Positions 18,461-26,785 of a stretch of 64,000 nucleotides of DNA are shown piece by piece; position 1 is the stretch's first letter, and each line of letters begins with the position of its first letter. The notes beneath the pieces are model-generated. The model did no database searches, was not told where the DNA came from, and worked only from the letters and a program-made list of their open reading frames with translations. Where the stretch lies: the NCBI RefSeq assembly GCF_000019725.1, contig NC_010510.1:62001-126000 (forward strand), in the 5' to 3' direction. The DNA is from Methylobacterium radiotolerans JCM 2831. GTDB taxonomy: Bacteria; Pseudomonadota; Alphaproteobacteria; Rhizobiales; Beijerinckiaceae. The translations under genes and the position numbers were made by a program.

Positions 18461-18510
18461 TATCTGCGATAACGCCATCCTCAAGTTAGGACGTATCTGA
18501 AAATCCGATA
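18461..18510. promoter_or_regulatory. Divergent promoter region with TATC/GATA inverted repeats
   Basis: Between the PACE gene (start 18422) and the LysR gene (start 18512) are two inverted repeats with the same arms: TATC-N3-GATA at 18461-18471 and TATC-N9-GATA at 18494-18510. The second contains a T-N11-A LysR box and abuts the LysR start. Two sites with common half-sites fit a tetrameric LysR regulator acting on both genes. Confidence 0.5.
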
Positions 18511-18511
18511 G

Positions 18512-19420
18512 ATGGCGGTGTCGCTGGACCAGCTCCAGGCTTTCGTGGCCGCGGCGGAGGCCGGCTCCTTCTCGGGCGCGGCGCGGGCGCTGCGGAAGGC
18601 CCAGTCGGCCGTCAGCGCGCAGGTGGCCAACCTCGAAACGGATCTGGGGTTGGCGCTGTTCAGCCGCGCGGGCCGGAACCCGGTGCTGACCCCCGCGGGG
18701 GAGCGGCTGCTGCTGGAGGCGCGCGTGGTGCTCGACCGGCGGGAGCACCTGATCGGCGTCGCGAGCAGCCTGGAGCAGGGCGTCGAGAACCGGCTGGTGG
18801 TCGCCATCGACGAGCTCTACCCGGAGCACGCCCTCGGCGCCCTCTTCGCCAGCTTCGCCCAGCGCTTCCCCTTCGTGGAGCTCGAACTGCTCTTCCCGCT
18901 CATGGAGGATGTCAGCCGCATGGTTCAGTCGGGGGCCGCCGACCTGGGTGTGATGTGGCGCCAGGAGGAGCTCCCCACGGAACTCGGGTTCCAGACCATC
19001 GGCTGGGTGCCGCTCAAGCTCGTCTGCGGCCGCGATCACCCGCTCGCGAAGGCGCGGGTGGAGTGGGAGGAGCTGAAGCGCCACCGCCAGATCCTCGTGG
19101 CCGCCCGCGGCGACGGGGCGGAGAAGCGCCGTCTGCGGGTCGCCGCCGAGGTGTGGTGGGTGGAGAGCCACTGGGTCATTCTGGAGATGGTGAAGCACGG
19201 GATCGGCTGGGCCTTCGTCACCGACCACGTCATCGCCGCGTCCCTCACGGCGCCGTACCTCGTGACGCCGGACCTTCAGTTCGACCAGGGCGACTGGCCG
19301 ATCGCCCTCGAACTGGTCTGGCACAAGCAGCGGCCCTGCGGCCCCGCCGCGACCTGGCTTCGGGAGCGTTTCGCGGCGGAGCGCGTCGGCGGCCTCCCGG
19401 TCGAGGGCTGGCCACGCTGA
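18512..19420 (+). CDS. LysR-family transcriptional regulator, probable regulator of the PACE gene
   Basis: A 302-residue LysR protein. The N-terminal helix-turn-helix is clear (DQLQAFVAAAEAGSFSGAARALRKAQSAVS in pieces, residues 4-33), followed by the LysR substrate-binding domain with ELLFPLMEDVSRMVQSGAADLGVM. By analogy with AceR and other LysR genes divergent from PACE pumps, it probably activates the pump gene in response to its substrate. It starts two bases after the TATC-N9-GATA repeat, so autoregulation is likely. Confidence 0.9.
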   Translation: MAVSLDQLQAFVAAAEAGSFSGAARALRKAQSAVSAQVANLETDLGLALFSRAGRNPVLTPAGERLLLEARVVLDRREHLIGVASSLEQGVENRLVVAIDELYPEHALGALFASFAQRFPFVELELLFPLMEDVSRMVQSGAADLGVMWRQEELPTELGFQTIGWVPLKLVCGRDHPLAKARVEWEELKRHRQILVAARGDGAEKRRLRVAAEVWWVESHWVILEMVKHGIGWAFVTDHVIAASLTAPYLVTPDLQFDQGDWPIALELVWHKQRPCGPAATWLRERFAAERVGGLPVEGWPR

Positions 19421-19540
19421 GGAAGGGGCGCCGCGCGGAGCCGCGATCGACGGGCCCGCCGGTGAGCGCGATCCGGCGCGACTCCCGGCGAGGTCGTCCC
19501 GACAGGCGGTCTGGACGCGGAAAGACCTCTGTGCTCCTAT

Positions 19541-19559
19541 CCATTCGAATTTCCTATGG
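19541..19559. promoter_or_regulatory. LysR-type box before second LysR gene
   Basis: CCAT-N11-ATGG, a symmetric sequence holding the ATN11AT form of a LysR box, ends nine bases before ATG 19568. Its right arm contains an upstream in-frame ATG (19556). An autoregulatory role is inferred. Confidence 0.4.
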
Positions 19560-19567
19560 TCCGGCCC

Positions 19568-20470
19568 ATGGAGCTCCGGCATCTTCGCTACTTCGCCGCG
19601 GTGGCGGAGCATCTCAGCTTCACCGCCGCCGCCCAGAGCCTGGGCGTGTCGCAGCCGCCGTTGAGTCAGCAGATCCGCGATCTCGAAGTGGAGATCGGCG
19701 TCAACCTGTTCGAGCGCTCGAGCCGGCGCGTCGTCCTGACCGCGGCGGGCGAGGACTTTCTCGGGAACGCGCGGGCGGTTCTCGCGCAGGTCTCCGACGC
19801 CGTCGACCGGGCGCGCACGATCGGCACCGGAGCGGCCGGCATCCTCAACATCGGCATGACGAGTTCCGTCCTCGCAGGGCCGGCCGGATGCCTGATCCGG
19901 GCCTTCGAGCAGCGCTTCCGGGCGGTGGACGTGCGCATCCACGAGATGGCGCCGACCGACCAGATTGCGGCCCTCAAGGCGAACCGGACGGATCTCAGCT
20001 TCCTGCGCAGCCCCCCCGAGGACCCGGATCTCGTCGCCCACATGGCGTGGCCGGAGCGGCTCTGCGTGGCCGTGCCGCGCGAGCACGCCCTCGCCGCCGG
20101 TCGGAGCGTCGCGATCGACGTCTTCCGCAGCGAGCCGCTGATCTCGCTCGGCCTCGAGAGCTCGCGCTTCGCCGCGGACATCTACCATGCCTGCATCCAG
20201 AGAGGCTTCACGCCGAGCATCTCGCAGCAGGTCAACGAGGCCTCGTCGCTGATCAACCTGGTCGCGGCCGGCTTCGGTCTCGCCATCATCCCGGAATTTG
20301 TCGGTCGTGCGAGACATCCGGACGTCGTCGTCTTGCCGATCAAGCCGTCATTCCTGTCGGCGGACGTCTATGCGCTGCATCATACTCGACGAAATCCGGT
20401 CATCGACAATTTCCTCGCGCTGATCCGCGAGGAGGCGCCGGGCTTGATCGCGCGGTTCCAGAAGCGGTGA
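19568..20470 (+). CDS. LysR-family transcriptional regulator (HcaR/CbbR-like)
   Basis: A 300-residue regulator starting MELRHLRYFAAVAEH, with the helix-turn-helix SFTAAAQSLGVSQPPLSQQI and a substrate-binding domain (about 90-295). The opening matches LysR proteins that govern aromatic and other catabolic operons. The frame extends four codons to ATG 19556, but that lies in a symmetric LysR box, so ATG 19568 is preferred. It stands directly before, and in the same direction as, the allantoinase and NCS1 genes, so it may control the ureide block. Confidence 0.88.
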   Translation: MELRHLRYFAAVAEHLSFTAAAQSLGVSQPPLSQQIRDLEVEIGVNLFERSSRRVVLTAAGEDFLGNARAVLAQVSDAVDRARTIGTGAAGILNIGMTSSVLAGPAGCLIRAFEQRFRAVDVRIHEMAPTDQIAALKANRTDLSFLRSPPEDPDLVAHMAWPERLCVAVPREHALAAGRSVAIDVFRSEPLISLGLESSRFAADIYHACIQRGFTPSISQQVNEASSLINLVAAGFGLAIIPEFVGRARHPDVVVLPIKPSFLSADVYALHHTRRNPVIDNFLALIREEAPGLIARFQKR

Positions 20471-20595
20471 CGCCGTCCGGAGGCCGGATCAGTTGTCCCG
20501 CCATCTAAACGTGCAGCCTATCAATCAAGCCGAACAAGATATTGGACCAACGGACGTCGGTGCGTCTATCTCGCGTTGGAACGAGGGATCACGCC

Positions 20596-21759
20596 ATGTT
20601 CGACCTCGACCAGGACTATCCCCGCGACATGGTCGGATACGGTCGGCATCGACCGGACCCGGCCTGGCCCGGGGGCAAGCGCGTCGCCGTCCAGTGCGTC
20701 ATCAACTACGAGGAGGGCGGGGAGAACTGCATCCTCCACGGTGACGCGGCGTCCGAGGCCTTCCTCTCCGAGATCGTCGGGGCCCTGCCCTGGCCGGGGA
20801 AGCGCCACGCCAACATGGAGTCGATCTACGAGTACGGTGCCCGCGCCGGCTTCTGGCGCCTCTGGCGGGCGTTCACGCGCCGCAACCTCCCGGTCACGGT
20901 CTTCGGCGTCGCCTCGGCGATGCAGCGCAACCCCGAGGCCGTCGCCGCCATGGTCGAGTCCGGCTGGGAGATTGCCAGCCACGGCCTTCGCTGGATCGAC
21001 TATCGTGACCACAGCCCGGAGGCCGAGCGCGCCGATATCGACGCGGCCGTCGCGCTGCAGACGTCGCTGACGGGCAGCCGGCCCCTCGGCCTCTACCAGG
21101 GGCGGACCTCCGCGAACACGCTGGCGATCGGCGCCGCCGAGGGCGGTTTCCTGTACCTCGCCGATTCCTACGCCGACGACCTGCCCTACTGGCTGCGGAT
21201 CGGGGGGCGTCAGCAGCTCGTCGTTCCCTACACCCTCGACGCCAACGATATGCGGTTCGCGACCGCCCAGGGCTTCAACAACGGCGACCAGTTCTTCGGC
21301 TACCTCAAGGACACGTTCGACGTCCTGTACCGCGAGGGCGAGGCGGGCCGGGGCGGCATCATGTCGGTGGGGCTCCACTGCCGCCTGGTCGGGCGTCCGG
21401 GGCGGATGGCCGCGCTGGAGCGGTTCCTCGACTACGTGGGCGATCACCCGGACGCCTGGGTGACCACCCGGCTGGACATCGCCCGCCACTGGATCGCGGT
21501 CCACCCGCCGCGCGGCGGCTACCGGCCGACCCGCATGGGCCGCGCCCTGTTCGGCGAGGTCTTCGGCCCGGTCTGCGCCGGCCTGTCCGGCGCGTCGCCC
21601 GCGGCCGGCGCGGCGATGGCGGAGCGGGTCCGCGCGGGCGGACTCCCCGCGGAGGCGGACGACCTGTCCGGTCTGGCCCGGCTCCTCGCGGAGGCCGCGG
21701 GTGTCCCGGCCGACGCGCGCGGCCTCCGGAGCCGACTCGAGGCGCTCACCGGAGAATAG
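20596..21759 (+). CDS. puuE: PuuE-type allantoinase (polysaccharide-deacetylase fold)
   Basis: A 387-residue protein of the metal-independent allantoinase family, which opens allantoin to allantoate. Diagnostic sequences are RDMVGYGRHRPDPAWPGG, VQCVINYEEGGEN, SIYEYGARAGFWRLWR and SGWEIASHGLRW. Characterised PuuE has about 308 residues; here about 80 extra residues follow ARHWIAVHPP and match no domain I recognise. The ATG at 20596 is chosen because the family N-terminus (MFDLDQDYPRDMVGYG) begins there. Adjacent nucleobase transporter and urate-pathway genes support the role. Confidence 0.87.
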   Translation: MFDLDQDYPRDMVGYGRHRPDPAWPGGKRVAVQCVINYEEGGENCILHGDAASEAFLSEIVGALPWPGKRHANMESIYEYGARAGFWRLWRAFTRRNLPVTVFGVASAMQRNPEAVAAMVESGWEIASHGLRWIDYRDHSPEAERADIDAAVALQTSLTGSRPLGLYQGRTSANTLAIGAAEGGFLYLADSYADDLPYWLRIGGRQQLVVPYTLDANDMRFATAQGFNNGDQFFGYLKDTFDVLYREGEAGRGGIMSVGLHCRLVGRPGRMAALERFLDYVGDHPDAWVTTRLDIARHWIAVHPPRGGYRPTRMGRALFGEVFGPVCAGLSGASPAAGAAMAERVRAGGLPAEADDLSGLARLLAEAAGVPADARGLRSRLEALTGE

Positions 21760-21840
21760 AGCCGACGCCTCGACCGGGTCGTGAATGCCCCAACGCGGTC
21801 GTTATCTGTATTCGGTTCGGGTTTACGAGGATCAGGAGAC

Positions 21841-21924
21841 GGAGAGACGTAGGTCTTGCTTGACGGGCCGCAAAGGGCCGTCAGGGTCACGGGAAAAGCC
21901 CGGCAACAGGGCTGCGCCAGTCAG
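21841..21924 (+). promoter_or_regulatory. Structured leader of NCS1 gene with mutually exclusive hairpins
   Basis: A stem with arms TGACGG and CCGTCA (21861-21883, one internal mismatch before an inner CC/GG) is followed by two overlapping alternatives: CGGG/CCCG (21890-21902) and AGCCC/GGGCT (21897-21913). The latter two share the bases CCC 21899-21901 and cannot form together. A GGGAG ribosome-binding site and the NCS1 ATG follow at once. This arrangement suggests a riboswitch or other conditional leader. I could not match it to a riboswitch class from memory. Confidence 0.45.
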
Positions 21925-21935
21925 GGAGAAACGCC

Positions 21936-23435
21936 ATGTACGCACAGGTCGAGGCCGCCGGCATCAGCACCGCCGTGTCGGATGAACGGGACGCCGTCGT
22001 CATCAAGCCGAGCTACGATCCGGATCTCGTGAACAAGGATCTGGCGCCGCTGCGCAAGCAGACCTGGGGCACCTACAACATCTTCGCCTTCTGGATGTCT
22101 GACGTTCACAGCGTCGGCGGATACGTGACCGCCGGCTCCCTGTTCTCGCTGGGACTCGTGAGCTGGCAGGTGCTGATCGCCCTGCTGGTCGGCATCGTCA
22201 TCGTCCAGGTCTTCTGCAACCTCGTCGCCAAACCCAGCCAGCGGACCGGCACGCCTTATCCGGTGATCTGCCGCGCCTCCTTCGGCGTGAAGGGCGCCAA
22301 CATCCCGGCGATCATCCGCGGGCTGATCGCGGTGGCGTGGTACGGCATTCAGACCTACCTCGCCTCGGCGGCGCTGACCGTGGTGGCGCTACGCTTCTTC
22401 CCCGAACTCGCCGTCTACGCCGACCTCAAGCAGCACGGCTTCGCCGGCCTGTCGAGCCTGGGCTGGGCCGCCTTCATGACCCTCTGGGTCCTGCAGGCTC
22501 TGGTCTTCTGGCGCGGCATGGAGGCGATCCGCGTGTTCATCGACTGGGCGGGACCGGCGGTCTACGTGGTGATGATCGCGCTCGCCGCGTACCTCGTCGC
22601 CAAGGCCGGGCTCGGCGAGATCGGGCTGACCCTGGGCACCGTGAAGTACACCGGCTGGGACGCCCTGCCGGTGATGATCAACGCCGTCGCCCTCGTGGTC
22701 TCCTACTTCTCCGGGCCGATGCTGAACTTCGGCGACTTCTCGCGCTACGGCGAGAGCTTCGACGCGGTGAAGAGGGGCAACTTCTGGGGCCTCCCGGTGA
22801 ACTTCCTCGGATTCTCGCTCCTGACGGTCGTCACCGCCTCGGCGACGGTGCCGGTCTTCGGTCACCTGATCACCGACCCGGTGGAGACGGTGAGCCGCAT
22901 CGACAGCACCTTCGCGGTCGTGCTCGGCGCCTTCACCTTCATGACGGCGACCATCGGGATCAACATCGTCGCGAACTTCGTCTCGCCCGCGTTCGACTTC
23001 TCGAACGTGTCGCCGCGGCGGATCTCGTGGCGGATGGGCGGGATGATCGCGGCCGTCGGCTCGATCTTCATCACGCCCTGGAACCTCTACAACAATCCCG
23101 CCGTGATCCACTACACGCTCGACGTCCTCGGCGCTTTCATCGGCCCGCTGTTCGGGATCCTGATCGCCGATTTCTACGTCGTGAAGAAGGAGAAGGTCGT
23201 CCTCGACGACCTCTACACGATGAGCCCCGCCGGGACGTACTGGTACACGGACGGGTACAACCGCGCCGCCGTGGCCGCCCTGATCCCCTCGGCCCTGATC
23301 CCCGCGCTCTGCGTGATCCTGCCGGGCCTGGAGAGCGTGGCGAACTTCACGTGGTTCATCGGCTGCGCTCTGGGCTTCGCGATCTACACGGCCCTCATGC
23401 GCCGCCGCCCCGCCGGCGCGGTCCGTCCGGCCTGA
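21936..23435 (+). CDS. NCS1-family nucleobase/hydantoin:cation symporter
   Basis: A 499-residue permease with about twelve hydrophobic helices. NCS1 features include an N-terminal cytoplasmic NKDLAPLRKQTWGTYNIFAFW region split around helix 1, RTGTPYPVICRASFGVKG, and FNVSP-like and NLYNNPAVIHY sequences. Family members import hydantoins, allantoin, uracil, cytosine or purines. Position between allantoinase and a hydantoin-racemase-like protein favours allantoin or a hydantoin. A structured leader precedes it. Confidence 0.9.
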   Translation: MYAQVEAAGISTAVSDERDAVVIKPSYDPDLVNKDLAPLRKQTWGTYNIFAFWMSDVHSVGGYVTAGSLFSLGLVSWQVLIALLVGIVIVQVFCNLVAKPSQRTGTPYPVICRASFGVKGANIPAIIRGLIAVAWYGIQTYLASAALTVVALRFFPELAVYADLKQHGFAGLSSLGWAAFMTLWVLQALVFWRGMEAIRVFIDWAGPAVYVVMIALAAYLVAKAGLGEIGLTLGTVKYTGWDALPVMINAVALVVSYFSGPMLNFGDFSRYGESFDAVKRGNFWGLPVNFLGFSLLTVVTASATVPVFGHLITDPVETVSRIDSTFAVVLGAFTFMTATIGINIVANFVSPAFDFSNVSPRRISWRMGGMIAAVGSIFITPWNLYNNPAVIHYTLDVLGAFIGPLFGILIADFYVVKKEKVVLDDLYTMSPAGTYWYTDGYNRAAVAALIPSALIPALCVILPGLESVANFTWFIGCALGFAIYTALMRRRPAGAVRPA

Positions 23436-23539
23436 ACCGGACCGATCGGGCCCGGCCCCGGTCCGTATCGGAGACACGAACCCGCCCGGCGGCGCGGACC
23501 GACCCGCGCCGCGCGGCCCTGCCCGATCTCACCACCTCA

Positions 23540-23578
23540 GGCCGGCTTCGTGCCGGCCGTCGCCCGGCCGTCCGGCCG
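23540..23578 (+). repeat. Two tandem GC-rich stem-loops before the racemase-like gene
   Basis: Arms GGCCGGC and GCCGGCC with loop TTCGT (23540-23558) are followed by the near-palindrome CGGCCG-TC-CGGCCG (23565-23578). They lie between the NCS1 and racemase-like genes and may terminate, attenuate or stabilise the transcript. No U-run is seen. Confidence 0.4.
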
Positions 23579-23600
23579 GCTCCCGCCAAGCGAGGGCGCC

Positions 23601-24350
23601 ATGCGGATCCTTCTGCTCAATCCGAACACCAGCACCTCTGTGACCGAGCTCCTGGCCGCGCAGGTCGGGACGATGTCGGGTGCGGCGGCGACCTTCATCC
23701 CGGCCACGGCGCGTTTCGGCGCCGCCTACATCGCCAGCCGGGCGGCCCTGGCCATCGCCGGCCACGCGGCCCTCGACGCCTTCGCGGAGCACGGCCAAGG
23801 CTGCGACGCGGTCTTCCTCGCCTGCTTCGGCGATCCCGGCCTGCTCGCCCTGCGCGAGGTCTCGCCGGTCCCGGTGGTGGGGATGCTCGAAGCGTCGTGT
23901 CGCGAGGCCCAGCGGACCGCCGCGCGCTACGCCATCGTGACCGGCGGGGCCCTGTGGAAGCCGATGCTCCACGAGATCGTCGCCGGCCTCGGCGTCGATG
24001 ACGGCCTCGTGGGCATCCGGACGATCGCGCGCACCGGCGGCGAGATCGCGAAGGACCCGGAAGCCGCGCTGTCCGATCTCGCGGCCGCCTGCCGGTCCTG
24101 CGCCGCCGAGGATCGCGCCGAGGCGGTGATCCTCGGCGGCGCCGCCCTGGTCGGCCTCGCCGCCCGCGTGCAGCCGCACGTGCTGGTCCCGGTCCTCTGC
24201 TCGGTCGCGTCGGGGGTGACGGCGGTCCTGGCCGCCGCGGCCGCGCCCTACCGGCGACCGCCCGTCATCGCCGCCGACACCGTCGGTCTCGGCACCGCCC
24301 TCGGGACGCTGCTCGCGCCGCGCCAAGCCGTCGGCCAAGCCGCCGGTTGA
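23601..24350 (+). CDS. Asp/Glu/hydantoin racemase-superfamily protein lacking the second catalytic cysteine
   Basis: A 249-residue protein of the hydantoin/allantoin racemase (HyuE/HpxA) group, shown by the start RILLLNPNTS and by the first catalytic cysteine in FLACFGDPG. Racemases of this group use a second cysteine in a conserved LGCAG motif; here the equivalent reads ILGGAALVG, with glycine in its place. A two-base racemase mechanism would therefore be impaired. It may be a one-cysteine isomerase or decarboxylase-like enzyme, or an altered allantoin racemase. The neighbouring NCS1 and allantoinase genes place it in ureide metabolism. Confidence 0.8.
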   Translation: MRILLLNPNTSTSVTELLAAQVGTMSGAAATFIPATARFGAAYIASRAALAIAGHAALDAFAEHGQGCDAVFLACFGDPGLLALREVSPVPVVGMLEASCREAQRTAARYAIVTGGALWKPMLHEIVAGLGVDDGLVGIRTIARTGGEIAKDPEAALSDLAAACRSCAAEDRAEAVILGGAALVGLAARVQPHVLVPVLCSVASGVTAVLAAAAAPYRRPPVIAADTVGLGTALGTLLAPRQAVGQAAG

Positions 24351-24446
24351 GGCGGGACGGAGGCCGCCGGCGCGAGACTGGCAGCCGTCCTGCATCGCTC
24401 GGGATCCTTCGCCGTTCCAGACGGAACAAGCCACGTGGGGACAGCC

Positions 24447-25814
24447 ATGACGATCCAGGCGCAACCCGCGACCGACGGGCCGGTCATCGCCGCAACCGCG
24501 CGTCTGGACGACACCTACCGGCGGATCACGTGGCGGCTGCTGCCGTTCCTGATGGTCCTCTGGATCCTGTCCTGGATCGACCGGGTCAATATCGGCTTCG
24601 CCAAGCTGCAGATGCTGGCCGAGCTCCGGTTCAGCGAGACCGTCTACGGCATCGGCGCCGGGATCTTCTTCATCGGCTACTTCCTCTGCGAGGTGCCGAG
24701 CAACCTGCTGCTGGAGCATATCGGCGCCCGCAAGACGATCGCGCGGATCACGCTGCTGTGGGGGATCTGCTGCGTGGCGATGATGTTCGTGACCACGCCG
24801 GCATTCTTCTACATCCTGCGCTTCCTGCTCGGGGTCTTCGAGGCCGGATTCTATCCCGGCGTCATCCTGTACCTGACCTACTGGTATCCCAGCGAGCGCC
24901 GGGCCAAGGTGTTCGGGCTGTTCATGTCGGCCTCCGCGCTGGCCGGCGTCATCGGGGGGCCGCTCGCGGGCGCGATCATGTCGGGGATGCACGGCGTCAA
25001 CGGCTGGTCCGGCTGGCAGTGGGTGTTCCTGCTCGAGGGCATCCCCTCGATCCTGGCCGGCATCGTCACGCTGTTCTACCTGACCGACCGACCCGCCAAG
25101 GCCGGCTGGCTGACGCCGGAGCAGAAGGCGCTGGTCGAGGCCGACCTCGCGCGCGACGCCGCGGCCCTGGGCCACCGCGAGCACCGGATCCTCGCCTCGC
25201 TGAAGGACGCGCGCGTCTGGCAATGCATCGCGATCTTCTTCTGCATCGTCACGGCGAACTCGGCCCTGACCTTCTTCGGGCCGAGCGTGGTGCGCGATGC
25301 CGGCTTCACCGACCCGCTCGCGGTCGGCTGGATCATGTCGGCGGCCTATCTCTGCGGCGGCGCCGGGATGATCCTCAACGGCCGCCACTCGGATCGGACC
25401 GGCGAGGCGCGGCTGCATTGCGGGGTCCCGGCCCTCGTCGGGGCGTTGGCCATCGCGCTCACGGGGGTCTTCATCGCGAACGCCCCGATCCTCGCGCTGC
25501 TCATGCTCGGGGTGGCGGTCGTCGGCACGATGAGCGCGATCCCGGTCTTCTGGCAGATCCCCGGCCGCTTCCTCGCGGGGTCGGCGGCGGCGGCCGGCAT
25601 CGCGCTCATCAATTCGGTGGCCAACCTCGCGGGCTTCGGAGCGCCGGCGGTGATGGGTTACCTGCGCGAGCAGACCGGCTCGGTCGCGACCGGACTGTGG
25701 CTGGTCGCGGCCGTCGAGGCCGCGGCGCTCGTCCTGATCCTGGCCTTCGTCCCGCCGGCGACGCCGGAGATGGGGCGGCGCGCCCGGGCTCGCGCGGCGC
25801 ACGAGCCGGCATGA
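24447..25814 (+). CDS. MFS transporter, anion:cation symporter (ACS) family
   Basis: A 455-residue major facilitator with twelve hydrophobic segments. Typical ACS sequences are ILSWIDRVNIGFAKL in helix 1, FFIGYFLCEVPSNLLLEHIGARK, and FLLGVFEAGFYPGVILYL. Homologues move organic anions such as tartrate, phthalate or 4-hydroxyphenylacetate, and some move ureidosuccinate or allantoate. ATG 24447 is preferred over a GTG at 24435 because GGGGA lies just upstream. Context suggests a ureide or urate-related anion. Confidence 0.88.
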   Translation: MTIQAQPATDGPVIAATARLDDTYRRITWRLLPFLMVLWILSWIDRVNIGFAKLQMLAELRFSETVYGIGAGIFFIGYFLCEVPSNLLLEHIGARKTIARITLLWGICCVAMMFVTTPAFFYILRFLLGVFEAGFYPGVILYLTYWYPSERRAKVFGLFMSASALAGVIGGPLAGAIMSGMHGVNGWSGWQWVFLLEGIPSILAGIVTLFYLTDRPAKAGWLTPEQKALVEADLARDAAALGHREHRILASLKDARVWQCIAIFFCIVTANSALTFFGPSVVRDAGFTDPLAVGWIMSAAYLCGGAGMILNGRHSDRTGEARLHCGVPALVGALAIALTGVFIANAPILALLMLGVAVVGTMSAIPVFWQIPGRFLAGSAAAAGIALINSVANLAGFGAPAVMGYLREQTGSVATGLWLVAAVEAAALVLILAFVPPATPEMGRRARARAAHEPA

Positions 25815-25839
25815 ACCGATGCAGGAGAGGGAGGCCGTC

Positions 25840-26391
25840 TTGAGACACGTACTTGACCGACAGGCTCTGACGCGGCGCGGCCTCGTGGCGACGGGGCTCG
25901 GCGCCGCGGCCGCGATCTCCGCGGGTCCGGCGCTGGCCCAGGGCACGCCCGCACCGGCGGCTCCGGCCAGCCCTCCGGCCAACTCTTCCGCCAAGCCCGG
26001 CACGTTGAGCGCCGCACCCGTCTCGCAGGCCGGCCTCTCGCCGCGGCTGACCCTGCACGCCATCGACAATTTCCACGGCACGCCCGGTGCCGGCATGGTC
26101 TGCGACCTCGCGCTGCACGACGGCGACGGTTACCGGCTGATCAAGACGGTCACCACCGCGCCGAACGGTCGGACCGCCGAGCCGCTCCTGGTCGACGAGG
26201 CCTTCAAGCCGGGCCGCTACGAGCTGGTGATGCACGTCGAGGCGTATTTCGCGGGTCTCGGCGTGAAGCTCCCGACCCCGAACTTCCTCGGCCTCGTGCC
26301 GATCCGCTTCCGGATCCGCGACGCGAGCCAGCGCTACCACCTGCCGGTGCTGTTCACGCCCTGGGGCTACTCCTACTACCGCGGCAGCTGA
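25840..26391 (+). CDS. Exported 5-hydroxyisourate hydrolase (transthyretin-like) with Tat-type signal
   Basis: A 183-residue protein. An N-terminal twin-arginine signal (LTRRGLVATG, hydrophobic stretch, cleavage near ALAQG) and a proline/alanine linker precede a transthyretin-like domain of about 110 residues. The HIU hydrolase catalytic set is present: His in LTLHAID, Arg in NGRTAEP, His in RYHLP, and the C-terminal YRGS. The likely start is TTG 25840, because AGGAGAGGGAGG lies just upstream and it gives a normal-length signal; ATG 25819 is in frame but sits within that purine-rich stretch. It would act in the periplasm. Confidence 0.82.
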   Translation: MRHVLDRQALTRRGLVATGLGAAAAISAGPALAQGTPAPAAPASPPANSSAKPGTLSAAPVSQAGLSPRLTLHAIDNFHGTPGAGMVCDLALHDGDGYRLIKTVTTAPNGRTAEPLLVDEAFKPGRYELVMHVEAYFAGLGVKLPTPNFLGLVPIRFRIRDASQRYHLPVLFTPWGYSYYRGS

Positions 26392-26426
26392 CCCGTCCGA
26401 ACCCCGACGCGACAAGGAGACCCGGC

Positions 26427-26780
26427 ATGGCGGGCATCACCACACACGTCCTCGACACCGATCGCGGCCGCCCCGTCGCGGGCGTCCGCATCGACTTCTC
26501 GGTCCTGGAGAACGGCCAGTGGCGCCTCGTGAAGAGCGTCGTCACCAACGCCGACGGCCGCACCGACGCGCCGATCCTCCCGGCCGACAAGGCCGAGACC
26601 GGCCAGTATCAGCTGGAATTCTTCGTCGACGCGTATTTCCAGACCCGCGCCGGCACGGCGGAGGCCGACATCTTCATCGACAACCCGGTCGTGCGGTTCG
26701 CCGTCTTCGACGCCAAGCAGCATTACCACGTGCCGATGCTGTGCGCCCCGTCGAGCTTCACCACCTACCGCGGAAGCTGA
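26427..26780 (+). CDS. uraH: 5-hydroxyisourate hydrolase, cytoplasmic
   Basis: A 117-residue transthyretin-like enzyme that hydrolyses 5-hydroxyisourate to OHCU. All signature residues are seen: THVLD near the N-terminus, the arginine of ADGRTD, HYHVP, and the C-terminal YRGS tetrapeptide. Length equals that of bacterial HIU hydrolases. There is no signal peptide. AAGGAG precedes the ATG by several bases. It lies between the exported paralogue and the OHCU decarboxylase gene, six bases from the latter. Confidence 0.95.
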   Translation: MAGITTHVLDTDRGRPVAGVRIDFSVLENGQWRLVKSVVTNADGRTDAPILPADKAETGQYQLEFFVDAYFQTRAGTAEADIFIDNPVVRFAVFDAKQHYHVPMLCAPSSFTTYRGS

Positions 26781-26785
26781 GCGGC

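Noticed and set aside
16077..18500. An 807-codon plus-strand frame over the histidine kinase and PACE genes
   Set aside because: Arginine/proline-rich with no domain, and it overlaps two well-supported genes in other frames or on the other strand.
21841..21924. Guanidine-I (ykkC) riboswitch, suggested by ACGGGAAAAGCCCGG
   Set aside because: The other conserved ykkC segments (CTAGGGTTCCG and GGTCCGAGAG) are missing, so only a short hairpin is similar.
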